Assembly (NCBI GenBank): GCA_037074615.1
Contig: CM073545.1
Coordinates: 17,316,001-17,380,000, forward strand
Reading direction: 5' to 3'
Length of the DNA stretch: 64,000 bases
DNA from: Leucaena leucocephala
Lineage: Eukaryota; Streptophyta; Magnoliopsida; Fabales; Fabaceae
Shown here piece after piece: positions 11,883 to 21,955 of the stretch. The notes beneath the pieces were generated by a model. The model made no database searches, had not been told where the DNA came from, and saw only the letters and a program-made list of their open reading frames with translations. The translations under genes were made by a program, and so were the position numbers. How positions within the stretch are numbered: the stretch's first letter is position 1; the number at the start of each line of letters is the position of its first letter.

Positions 11883-14800
11883 CTAATCAAAAGTTGGACG
11901 AAGTCCCATATGAGGTACATGTGTCACAAAGACGTTCGGCTTCAATCCTTTCGTCAAAGGATCAGCCAACATATCTAATGTACTGATGCGTTCAACGGAA
12001 ACCTGGCCATCCTGAACCCTTTCTCTCAAGCAAAGGAATTTAAGTTCGACAAACTTGCTTCGACTTTTATTCCTTTTATTGTTCGCTATGGCCACCGCAG
12101 CTGCGTTATCACAGTACATTCTGATTGGCTTAGAGACTGAATCCACAATCTTAAGCCCAGCAATGAAATTCCTTATCCAAATAGCTTGTGAACTTGCTTC
12201 AAAACACGCAATGTACTCAGCATCACCGGTAGAAGGAGCTGTTTGAGTTTGCTTAACGCTCCTCCACGATATAGCTCCTTCTGCCAATAGGAAGATGTAA
12301 CCAGATGTAGACTTGTTAGTGTCTACGCATCCTCCAAGGTCTGAATCTGAGTACCCAATCACGTCTAAACTGTCTGTTCTTCTATATGTGAGCATGTAGT
12401 GTTTAGTGCCTTGTAGGTACCTAAACACCTTCTTCGCAGCCGTCCAATGTGCTTCCCCAGGATTACTTTGGTATCTTCCCAACATACCCACAGCAAAAGC
12501 GATGTCAGGTCTTGTACAAACCTGTGCATACATCAAACTTCCTACCGCTGAGGCATATGGGACCCTTTCCATCTGTTTCTTTTTAAGCTCGGTTTCAGGA
12601 CACTGTTTTAGACTGAATTTATCTCCCTTTTCAATAGGAGCCACGTTAGATGAACAGTTCTGCATCCTGAATCGTTCAAGGATCTTGACAATGTAAGCCT
12701 CTTGAGATAAGCCTACAAGACATTGGGTTCTATCTCTATGGATCTTTATGCCAATGACATAAGATGCCTCACCCATGTCTTTCATGTCAAAACTCTTAAA
12801 CAGAAACTGCTTCACCTCACGCAATAAACCCAGATCATTGGTAGCAAGTAGAATGTCATCCACATACAAAATCAAGAATACGATCTTGCTCCCACTAGCC
12901 TTGTGGTATATACAGTCATCCATGATGTTCTCAACAAAACCAAATGATGTGATTACTTCATGGAACTTCAAGTACCACTGCCGCGAAGCCTGTTTGAGAC
13001 CATATATTGATTTCTTCAACTTGCATACCAAATGCTCTTTCTCTTCTGCAACAAATCCCTCAGGCTGTTTCATATAGACTTCTTCCTCCAGTTCACCATT
13101 GAGGAAAGCAGTCTTCACATCCATTTGGTGCAACTCCAGATCAAAATGTGCAACCAATGCCATGATGATACGGAACGAATCTTTCTTAGATACAGGTGAA
13201 AAAGTTTCACTGTAATCAATTCCTTCCACTTGAGTGAATCCCTTAGCAACCAACCTAGCCTTGTATCTATCAATGTTACCTTGTGAGTCTCTCTTGGTTT
13301 TATAAACCCATTTACAGCCAATGGCCTTAGACCCACTAGGCAACTCTACAAGTTCCCAAACATGGTTGTTTGCCATGGAATTCATTTCATCAATCATAGC
13401 ATCATGCCACAATTTAGAGTTCACACTCTTCATAGCCTGAGTAAACGATAAAGGATCATTCTCAACACTGACATCACAGTCAACTTCAGCAGAATACACT
13501 ATGTAGTCATCAGGTAATGCCGATCTCATTTCTCTAGTTGACCTCCTCAATTCAACCGCTTGGGTTAATTCAGGTTGCTGAATAAAGACATCCTCTATCA
13601 CATCTTGTGGTGGTTCCACTTGTGTGATAGGTTGACCATCCGGTATGTGTCCATCTTGTTCAGCATCGTCAACTTGAGCTACAGGGTCTACATCACGTTC
13701 AATGCCAATCCTAACAGTAGGAATGTCAATCCCAACTGTAGGATGATCATTAACTATCGATGTCCCCTCATGAATGACATCAGTGGTTCGCTCTATGTGA
13801 TCATCTAGTAGACAATCACTCCCACTAATCACATCATTCTCAAGAAACTTGGCATTCCTAGACTCAACAAACCTTTTAGAAGGTGGAGGACAATAAAACT
13901 TGTAACCCTTAGACTTCTCCGCATAGCCTACGAAGTAAGCTCTAATAGTCTTGGGGTCCAACTTCTTCTCTTGTGGATTGTACACTCTTACTTCAGCAGG
14001 ACAACCCCATACCTTGAAATGGTTTAAACTGGGTTTCCATCCTTTCCAGATTTCAAAGGGTGTCTTGGACACTACCTTTGTTGGAACCCTGTTTAATATG
14101 TATGTGGCTGTCTTGAGTGCTTCCTTCCACAAAGAAGATGGTAGTTTGGAGCTACTCATCATGCTCCTAACCATATCCAGCAAGGTCCTATTTCTTCTCT
14201 CAGCTACACCATTCATGTCAGGTGATCCAGGCATAGTATATTGGGCTACTATACCTTGCTCTCGAAGAAAATAAGCAAATGGACCTGGCGCTTGTCCTTC
14301 ACTAGTGTATCTGCCATAGTACTCACCACCACGGTCTGATCTCACGATCTTGATTGGTTTCCCAATCTGTTTTTCTACTTCCGCTTTATATTCTTTGAAA
14401 GCATCTAGTGCCTCACTTTTATTATAAAGCATGTAGACATACATGTATCGTGAGTAATCGTCAATAAAGGTGATAAAATACTTTTGACCATGCGCAGTCA
14501 AATCAGGGCAACAAATATCAGTGTGTACAATTTCTAGCAATTCAGAACTTCTCTTAGCCCCTTTATGTGACTTATTGGTCTGCTTACCCCTAATGCAGTC
14601 CACACAAGAATCAAACTCCGAATGGTTCAAAGATGGAAGAATTCCTTCTTTGTTTAACCTTTTGATTCTATCAACGGAGATATGTCCTAATCTCCTATGC
14701 CACAGGCTATAAGAATTCTCATCGATGACACTTCTCTTAGTACCACGCGAAACAGTAAAAGATTGAGGCGAGTCAGAAATAATTTTAAATAAGCCATCAA

Positions 14801-15581
14801 TCATAACTAAATTTGCAATAAAAATAGAATCCCTTTTCAAAGTCATGAGTTTCTTAGAAAGAACTAAATGATAATCAAATGGAATGAGTTTTGACATAGA
14901 AATCAAATTCCTTTTGTAAGAGGGAACATAAAACACATCATAAAGTTCCAAAACATGATTATTTGAAAAGGTTATGCGAAAAGTTCCAACAGCTTTCACA
15001 GGGTCTCCCTTCCCACTGCCTGAAAGGACAGTTTCCTCATTGGGATGTGGAGGCCTGCTTGACAGAAAGCCCTGCGTGGTAGTCGAAATGTGGATCATCG
15101 AACCAGTGTCAATCCACCAAGTGTCATCATTAACGCTAGAAAAGTTAGATTCAAAAGTAACACACGATGAAAGCATACCTCTTATCTCCATTACATGTTG
15201 CCTCACACTGCCAATACCTGTAAGCCTCTTAGCACATAATTCAGACACGATGGCACCACCCACCTGCTTGTCTATCAGCTTGAATTGCTTATCTAAGGCT
15301 TCTAAGTATCCTTTGGCTGTGTCGCTCTTAGGGACTGCTTCCCTAATGCTTCTGGTGATCCTTTGTTGCATAAACAGAAGAGATGAGCGGTTACTCCGCT
15401 CCCACAAATTATACCTTTCCTTTTCCTCTCTATCATTGGAGGCATCAACAGGTCTAGGAGGTTGTTCACACCTCAAGGCATAATCCAAGTCCAAGAAACC
15501 AAGCTGCAGCAAAACATCATCTCTCCAGTCAGCATAGTTGATGCTGCCATCTAAGATTGTTTTGTTGCTCACAACAGCCAT
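11883..15581 (-). CDS. Copia polyprotein, gag-protease-integrase-RT-RNase H
   Basis: One uninterrupted frame gives 1232 residues from the Met at 15581; an upstream Met at 15665 is in the same frame but adds an unlikely hydrophobic leader. Residues 1-140 are the N-terminal part of gag. The frame then passes straight into the protease region with DTG at 158-160. Following are the gag-pre-integrase/zinc region (HRRLGH and CVDC), the integrase core (HTDI, ITFIDDYSRY, and the catalytic Glu in NGVAERRNRTLLD), reverse transcriptase (YGLKQAS, YVDD at 906-909) and RNase H (STGDAEYIA). The C-terminal half of gag and the CCHC zinc knuckle found in TNT1-94-like polyproteins are missing, without loss of frame. 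The RNase H motif usually written SKH reads SKF here. No stop codons or frameshifts are seen. Confidence 0.95.
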   Translation of the reverse strand: MAVVSNKTILDGSINYADWRDDVLLQLGFLDLDYALRCEQPPRPVDASNDREEKERYNLWERSNRSSLLFMQQRITRSIREAVPKSDTAKGYLEALDKQFKLIDKQVGGAIVSELCAKRLTGIGSVRQHVMEIRGMLSSCVTFESNFSSVNDDTWWIDTGSMIHISTTTQGFLSSRPPHPNEETVLSGSGKGDPVKAVGTFRITFSNNHVLELYDVFYVPSYKRNLISMSKLIPFDYHLVLSKKLMTLKRDSIFIANLVMIDGLFKIISDSPQSFTVSRGTKRSVIDENSYSLWHRRLGHISVDRIKRLNKEGILPSLNHSEFDSCVDCIRGKQTNKSHKGAKRSSELLEIVHTDICCPDLTAHGQKYFITFIDDYSRYMYVYMLYNKSEALDAFKEYKAEVEKQIGKPIKIVRSDRGGEYYGRYTSEGQAPGPFAYFLREQGIVAQYTMPGSPDMNGVAERRNRTLLDMVRSMMSSSKLPSSLWKEALKTATYILNRVPTKVVSKTPFEIWKGWKPSLNHFKVWGCPAEVRVYNPQEKKLDPKTIRAYFVGYAEKSKGYKFYCPPPSKRFVESRNAKFLENDVISGSDCLLDDHIERTTDVIHEGTSIVNDHPTVGIDIPTVRIGIERDVDPVAQVDDAEQDGHIPDGQPITQVEPPQDVIEDVFIQQPELTQAVELRRSTREMRSALPDDYIVYSAEVDCDVSVENDPLSFTQAMKSVNSKLWHDAMIDEMNSMANNHVWELVELPSGSKAIGCKWVYKTKRDSQGNIDRYKARLVAKGFTQVEGIDYSETFSPVSKKDSFRIIMALVAHFDLELHQMDVKTAFLNGELEEEVYMKQPEGFVAEEKEHLVCKLKKSIYGLKQASRQWYLKFHEVITSFGFVENIMDDCIYHKASGSKIVFLILYVDDILLATNDLGLLREVKQFLFKSFDMKDMGEASYVIGIKIHRDRTQCLVGLSQEAYIVKILERFRMQNCSSNVAPIEKGDKFSLKQCPETELKKKQMERVPYASAVGSLMYAQVCTRPDIAFAVGMLGRYQSNPGEAHWTAAKKVFRYLQGTKHYMLTYRRTDSLDVIGYSDSDLGGCVDTNKSTSGYIFLLAEGAISWRSVKQTQTAPSTGDAEYIACFEASSQAIWIRNFIAGLKIVDSVSKPIRMYCDNAAAVAIANNKRNKSRSKFVELKFLCLRERVQDGQVSVERISTLDMLADPLTKGLKPNVFVTHVPHMGLRPTFD

Positions 15582-15860
15582 AATCCTAGGGTTAGCAATT
15601 GGATCTACAAAAATAGAACAGACAAATATACAAATAAGCTCACAAGTAAAAATTGAAGCAATCACAAGTCACTGTGCCATGTATGCATGCTTAACTCAAA
15701 TGTAGCACGCAAGCAATATAAATACGTATCACCAAAGTCTACCTGTGGGCAAAGACATTGGCATAGCATGTATTTATCTCAAGTGATGGGACTAGAACGC
15801 ATTTGTAATTAACTAATACCTGTGGGCTACTTAGAAAATAACAAGGCCATTCTATCCCAC

Positions 15861-16330
15861 CCTAATTAAATGTACAATTATGAGATATCTACCTGTGGGC
15901 AAAGATAAATCATAACTACACATTTAATTACAATTGATATCATAAATCCATATGTGATTAATGAATGCATGCAAACAAATTCAATAAACAAGGATGCTGT
16001 GGCTACTCCTCAAATAATTGCATGCTAATCACAGATATCATTCATGTGCACTGAAAATCCAAATGTGCATAATATAATGGAGCAATTAATTCTCCCCTAA
16101 TTAAATGTACAATTATGAAATATCTACCTGTGGGCAAAGATAAATCATAACTATACAATTAATTACAAGTGATATTTTAAATCCATATGTGATTAATTAA
16201 TGCATGCAACAAATTCAATAAACAAGGATGCTGTGGCTACTCCTCAAGAAATTGCACGCTAATCACAAATATCACTAACGTGCATATAAATCCAAATATG
16301 CACAACATAATGGAGTATTTAACAAATTAA
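15861..16330. repeat. 235-bp tandem duplication in Copia 1 leader
   Basis: Two imperfect head-to-tail copies (15861-16095 and about 16096-16330) lie in the untranslated leader. Each starts near CCTAATTAAATGTAC and contains CTACCTGTGGGCAAAGATAA and GGATGCTGTGGCTACTCC. A further CTACCTGTGGGCAAAGA-type block at 15740-15760 suggests older copies. Confidence 0.85.
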
Positions 16331-16650
16331 TTTAATCAACAAATGTGACCAATTTAATCAACAAATGTGACTAAATAACTTAATTTAAAGTCTCCCACTA
16401 TTTCATGCACCAAAAAAAATGTTTAATAAATTAATTTCTACTCAAAAGGTTTTTACAAAAATTAAACAGTTAATTCAATTGCCAAAGGAGAAATTACTAC
16501 ACAAAATAGGCAATTAAATAACATAAAAATTAAAATTTGTAAACACCTTTTTCAAATATTAAAATAATAGAGAAATTAATTTAAACATTTACAGTGCATA
16601 TAATAGTAATTAAAATATTCTGGAAAAATCAAATTAAATGGCCAAAATAA

Positions 16651-17120
16651 TTTTCTGAAAATAAAACCAAGTGGCCCATACATAAAAGTCTAAAACAGAG
16701 CCCAAAATAATTTTCAGAAATAAAAAAAATAAAAATAAAAAAATCCAAGCCCAAAACTGTTTTCCAGAAAAAACACAACAACAAAAAATATTCAGGCCCA
16801 AAAACTGTCCGACCCAATAGCATTATTTCTTTTCTGGAAGCCCAAAACGTAGTACGGTACAGCAGACATTAAAAAAATATATATATATTTTTTTTTTGCA
16901 GCCCAAAACCTCATCGGCCCAGCAGCAAAATATTAACAAAAAAATGCTGCAAGCCCAAAACTGTGACGGCCCATTAGTCAACAAAAAAAAACTGTAGCCC
17001 AAAACAGTACGGCCCAACAGAAAAATTTTGCACTGTACAGCCCAAATGCGAAATGGCCCAGAAACTTTTTTTTTTTTTTTTTTAACAATAAAACCATTTC
17101 TTCGGCCCAGCACAGTAGCC
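16651..17120 (-). promoter_or_regulatory. Dense TGGGCY motif cluster in Copia 1 leader
   Basis: Reading the plus strand I count 15 RGCCCA words (TGGGCY on the element's coding strand) in about 470 bases, many in the context AGCCCAAAAC. TGGGCY is the plant site II element bound by TCP factors in promoters of cell-cycle and ribosomal genes. The count and spacing are seen; a regulatory role is inference. A degenerate minisatellite is the alternative explanation. Confidence 0.5.
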
Positions 17121-17171
17121 CAAAACGCAATTTTTTTTTTTTTTTTTTTTAAAGGTGACAGCTTCTCAAGT

Positions 17172-17212
17172 GAAACGGTGCGTTTTGCTACAGGGCCAAA
17201 ACGCACCGTTTC
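17172..17212. repeat. 16-bp perfect inverted repeat in Copia 1 leader
   Basis: The arms at 17172-17187 and 17197-17212 are exact reverse complements (GAAACGGTGCGTTTTG on the left) around a 9-base loop. The block lies where the leader turns from AT-rich to GC-rich, and would form a stable RNA hairpin. Confidence 0.85.
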
Positions 17213-17990
17213 GGGCGTCAGCTACGTGAGTCGGGTTGACCTAACCCGACTCACAACCCGAATCAGAAGCAGCGTACAGTGGCCGCTATGCCACTCGGCG
17301 ACTGTGACGCCGGTGAGGTTCCCCAGCGATGTGCGATTGTTCTTGCGGCAACCTCGCACTCCTATTTCCAGCGACCTCTCTCTGTAACTGCGGCGGCCAT
17401 CACAGAGAATCTCATGGCGGCTCCGTGTCTGTTTTGTGGGCAGCTTCTCGCGGCGATCCAATGATGAAAAGGCAAAACACATCGCCGCCTCCATCCCTCT
17501 CTGAAACAGTCATAGACAACGGCGAAGATGACGGTGACTTTCGCGACCCAGCCATGCGACTTCTTATGGCGGCAATTTCACGGTTCCAGTGGTGAGGAGA
17601 CTGCACGGCGACTCCTCCTTTCCAGCCACTCTCTCTCTCTCGACGTCGGTCACTCCTGTGTCTCAGCGAGCTTAACCGCGATTCTCTGACCGTACAGTTT
17701 CTGGCAACTCTCTTCCATTGATACACTCTCTTTCCTTCAGCCAACGACGCCGGCGACGCTTCACGGCGGCTATCACCCACGGTGAACCTCTGTGATGTGC
17801 GGTGGTCGCGACCTCACAGTGACTTCTCAGCTTTCTCTTGTTCAACGATCTCTCTCGCCATCACAGAAGAACAAATGGTCAAAGGATAAAAGAAAATAAA
17901 AAATTATGATTCCTGGATCCCATATTCTTTCCCAGATCGTTAGTCATAAGGAATAAAGATCAATAAGTAAGGCAAGGTGATCTAAAACCT
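17213..17990 (-). other. GC-rich 5' leader of Copia 1
   Basis: This segment is clearly more GC-rich than the rest of the element. It sits between the primer-binding site and the TGGGCY cluster in element orientation. Short open frames exist on both strands but none resembles a known protein. It could be captured host sequence or the packaging/leader region. Confidence 0.5.
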
Positions 17991-18003
17991 GCCTCTGATA
18001 CCA
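17991..18003 (-). other. Primer-binding site of Copia 1 (tRNA-iMet)
   Basis: On the minus strand this reads TGGTATCAGAGGC, two bases inside the 5' LTR. It matches the complement of the 3' end of plant initiator tRNA-Met, the standard Copia primer. Confidence 0.9.
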
Positions 18004-18005
18004 CA

Positions 18006-18483
18006 TGTTAGAAAATAAACATCTCAAATGCATAATAATCAATCCAGATTATCATATACACAAATACAAGATGCAGCGGAAACATTAAATTACCTCTTGC
18101 CATTGCTTTGTTGATCTAACCTCTGAGAAGATCTGGAATGAATCAGGGATACCTGTGAATTAGAGAACACTGTCAGATGAACAACAGGTTCTTCCAGCTG
18201 GTGATTGGGCACAGTGATGGCAACTGTGGAAACTGCCGTCACCAGTGGGGAACCTTCGAGAGGGAGCAGAGAAGTAGGTCTCGCTCTGGACTCAGAGAAA
18301 GCAGTACTGAATCAATTGTTTTGTGTTGTTGTGTTTCCACCATCAGGAAAACAACCTTAAATAAACTGAGTCCCTAACCCACCTTGGACCGGGCCTAATG
18401 ACTACGGGCCACACTCAGAAATATTTATTAATTATCCTAATTAATATCTAAATAGGTTATATAATTATAATAAATATCTTACA
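18006..18483 (-). repeat. 5' LTR of Copia 1
   Basis: This is the upstream LTR in element orientation, 478 bp, followed on the plus strand by the target-site duplication GAAGG. Confidence 0.96.
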
Positions 18484-18488
18484 GAAGG

Positions 18489-19934
18489 AGGTTATGTATA
18501 TCACAGTTTATTTTCCATATTAGTGAAATCGCTGTTACTAAATTGTGCAGCTTTTTACAGAGGAGTTAAGTATGATCAGTAGCGCCATGCATGCCATATG
18601 AATGGAGTGTGATGTAATGTTGAAGAGCCTTATTAATAAAGGAGGATATTCCTATTCCTATTACTACCCTACTCTTCTGGGATTAGAGGAGGCTGAAACG
18701 CTGAATCAAACCCAAGTGTTAAATGATCAAAACCCACATTCTCGTGCCATCAGATTGGGCAGTTAATGAAATGCTCAGTTGCTCACAAAAATTTCTACAT
18801 ATATACAACCATTTTCTCCTTTTTCTTATAAAGAAAAGAGTTTAGGTGATTTAGATTTCACGGGCTCAAGTAAATGTTTTTAAATTTAAAGAGAGTTTAC
18901 AGAGATACTTATATATTACTTATTAACAAGATTCTCAATTAGTAGTAATATTTGAACTGCAATCCTCTTGTCCTATGAGGTAGAAAAAAAATTTGTTTTG
19001 ATCATATTTATAAGTTACATTACTAAATTTTTTATATGCATATACAAGTTTGCTCTTTATTTATTATTATATAGATTTTGTTCTTATGAGTATACTGGTG
19101 TATATTAAATAGAGATAAAATTAAAAATTTAAATTTTAAAATAAATATAATGAGATTTAAAGTGTTTTTTAGTTCTAGTAAAACATGTTAAGAATAATTT
19201 ATAAATAGGATGGGAGGAGTATCTAATATTATATGAACATCATGACTCATGAGTTGTGCTAAGGATGTTGAGTATGGAAGCAATGCAGGGCTAATCATGC
19301 ATGTTAGTCTCCACTGGAAATACATTAGCTGGGAACTAATGAACCAAAGAGATAGTCACAAGCCAGCTAAGAATGAAGGAAAACATTGAGAAGGAGAAGT
19401 TAGGGATTGCATGGTTTTCAGGAGAGTGTGTTGATGGGACTGAAGCGTGGGGCAATAAATTGGCATAACAAGTTCACATGAAATGCGAGAGTGAGAATTG
19501 GTGGCCACAATGATAAGCTTCCAAACTTCATTAATGGCGGAGCATGCTCCGTCTGTCTCCAATGTTCACCCACAAGCTTCACCCATTCCTAATATACTCA
19601 TATCACCATTTCCACAATTCCTTGGGAATCTCCAATATTAATTCATCACTCTCCAACCCTACTTGCTCTATTCATACCCTTTAATTATCACTAACCCCAT
19701 AGTAGTATATTTTTCATGAAAAAAAAAACACTCCTTTTGGAAATATCTATTCCCATTGATTTTAGAATATTCCACTCTATACTAAACAAAATAATGGTAC
19801 ATAATGTCAGTTGAGGTTGGTTTAGGTGATGAAACTGGGGTGTGGCTGGGGTGAAATGTAAGCAAATGTGGTCCAAAAAATAAAACAAAATAAATAAGAT
19901 TCCTATTTCATCCATTCCATAAAGAAAAGAACTT
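18489..19934. other. Intergenic, no gene seen
   Basis: AT-rich DNA between Copia 1 and a SINE. The short frame at 19356-19562 on the minus strand has no features that I recognise. Confidence 0.5.
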
Positions 19935-20122
19935 TTTTTTTTGTTGCCCACTCGGTTCACCGGAGCTTTGCCCCGACTACATCCGGATCCGACCCGCGTC
20001 ACGCACCTGGCTATGGCGGGTGAGTCTCCCAACGGGAATTTTCTGCGTACGTCAAGGCTCGAACTCGAGATCTCGTTTAAGCGATACCGAGCCGCTTACT
20101 ACTCGGACCAACCCCCGTTGGT
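19935..20122 (-). mobile_element. Full-length tRNA-derived SINE (Au-like), copy 1
   Basis: On the minus strand the element starts at 20122 with a tRNA-like head: an A-box-type TTGGTCCGAGTAGTAAG, then GTTCGAGCC as the B box. It continues with GGGAGACTCACCCGCCATAGCC and ends in an A-rich tail after GTGGGCAAC. A 16-bp duplication (ATAAAGAAAAGAACTT) flanks it at 19919-19934 and 20123-20138. Pol III transcription from the internal A and B boxes is expected from the family. The sequence resembles the Au SINE family of angiosperms. Confidence 0.92.
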
Positions 20123-20138
20123 ATAAAGAAAAGAACTT

Positions 20139-21898
20139 GTTTTGGGGTCAAAGTGTACTTTTAACTCTCATGGGAAGCCCAACAGCTCAAAGTGTCCCTC
20201 ATCACTGAGCATATGGGTTCTGCAGCAAACAGATCCAGTCTCGGGCCATACATAATAGTAGTATCATGTTTATTAAAGTATTGATTTTTTTAATCTAATA
20301 TTCATGACTAGCTATAAAATTTCTCAACTAATCAACCTATTTCTTCTACCTAGCGATTTTTATTGATGATAGTTATAAAATTTATGTAAATTGAAGCTCA
20401 TTGAAAGTATCCGAAGGAGTGTATCTTATACAAGCCATACTAGTTAAATCCAGGAATCCCTAGCTAAACGGCACAAAGCTTCGCGATCATTCTAGAAACT
20501 TAATTAATGTAACAAAAAATGTAAGAAATGTCTCCGGACATTATAAATCCCGAGGGAATTGAAATATTAAATGTGATCAATACACAGTATATTCAGACTC
20601 CTTCGTTTACCGGAGTGGAGGGGCGGAGGAGCCCCCTATTTTGACGATCATGAATTGGTTTCAGAAAGTAAAGGTGCTTCAATTTAATTGCATGGAAACT
20701 CCTTATTGGAATATGACTCTTTTACATCTCATCATCACGTACACACTGCGTCCCTTAACCAGCAAGAACGTAACACTTGTAATCTCTTCTCTCCATTGCC
20801 TTTCATTTTCTCTCTCGTCCATGTACCAAGAAAATGAATCGCTGGTGGGTCCCAAACCTTTTCTTTTATTTTCCCCACACATCAAGTTCTTCTCCTTTTG
20901 TTCTTTCATTTCCTTTTATTCAAGTGCTTCAGAGCAAACCGATAATCATATATCTTTCGGCCAACCCAATCTCCTCTAGTCTGGTGAATAAACGAGGGGA
21001 AGAACTTGAATTTAAATTTAAGAAAGTTAAAATTTTAAGGGTTAGCGTTGTAAATATATTATAAGTGAGTTGTCAATTTCATCAACATAAATATTGTAAA
21101 TTATTCTTTTACCCCAATACATACATGACAATTGCGAATTCCAAAAGGTTTGTTGTGTGAATATGCTATTAGCAAGTTAAGAATCTTCGAAAAATCACTT
21201 TGCCAATGAATTATTTTAGTTTATGAAATGCAATACCAATAAGTGAGTTGTCAATTTCAAAATACCCAATTAATGAGAATGAAGGATGAGTAACTGACGT
21301 GACTCACGTGAGTACAAAAGGAGACCCATTAAAAAATAAATACCAATATTCCCTCATTATGAGCTCAAGCAGCCCTACACTTTTACTTATACTAGTCCAC
21401 TTATAGATATTCAGCCAATAATATAATATGATCACTTAATTATCGAATGGGCTCAAATAATTGTGTCCCAAATGGATTATAATGATAAAATCCGTCCATT
21501 TTTATTAAAAAATAAAATCACAATAATTGACTGTAACATGCACGAAATTGAAGTTGTAATGTTTCCATTATGCCCAATATAGGGTCATCACACAGTAGAT
21601 CTTAAGTTTGCTGATAAATATTTAGATCAGACAAAGACATTTTGAGAAACTTTGGGAAAGAGACAAGATTATCGAAAAGAGCCATTTGTACGTTAATATT
21701 GAACTGGTAAACCTATTTGGATGGACGTGGATCTACGCGGCTTAATGACTCCTAATTTTGGGTCGTCAAACAAGTTATCACACGGTTTTACCTGAAAAAA
21801 GTATCGAACTCGACCTTCTAGAGGAGGCCCCTCAGATGTTTCTTTGACCAACCCAACGCAACAAATTAAAGGTGTTGGTAGTGTGTAGAAGACGTAGG

Positions 21899-21955
<57 letters not shown>

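Larger units (their letters stand above)
11132..18483 (-). mobile_element. Ty1/copia LTR retrotransposon 1 (gag-deleted)
   Basis: This 7352-bp element lies on the minus strand. Direct LTRs of 478 bp at 11132-11609 and 18006-18483 begin TGTTAG and end CTTACA. Both sides carry the 5-bp target-site duplication GAAGG (11127-11131 and 18484-18488). The two LTRs differ at only two positions by eye (about 0.4%), so the insertion is recent. The primer-binding site, a purine tract and one long polyprotein frame are present. The protein order, integrase before reverse transcriptase, defines Copia. The polyprotein lacks much of gag, so the element probably needs a helper. Confidence 0.97.

Noticed and set aside
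12055..15483. Many plus-strand frames of 60-170 codons across the Copia 1 coding region
   Set aside because: They are antisense shadows of the polyprotein.
16629..17206. Minus-strand frames rich in Phe/Lys and poly-Lys in the Copia 1 leader
   Set aside because: Low-complexity translations of poly-T tracts and the RGCCCA repeats.
17222..17780. GC-rich frames in the Copia 1 leader as a captured host gene
   Set aside because: Open on several frames with Arg/Ser-rich, low-information products; no recognisable protein, so described only as GC-rich leader.
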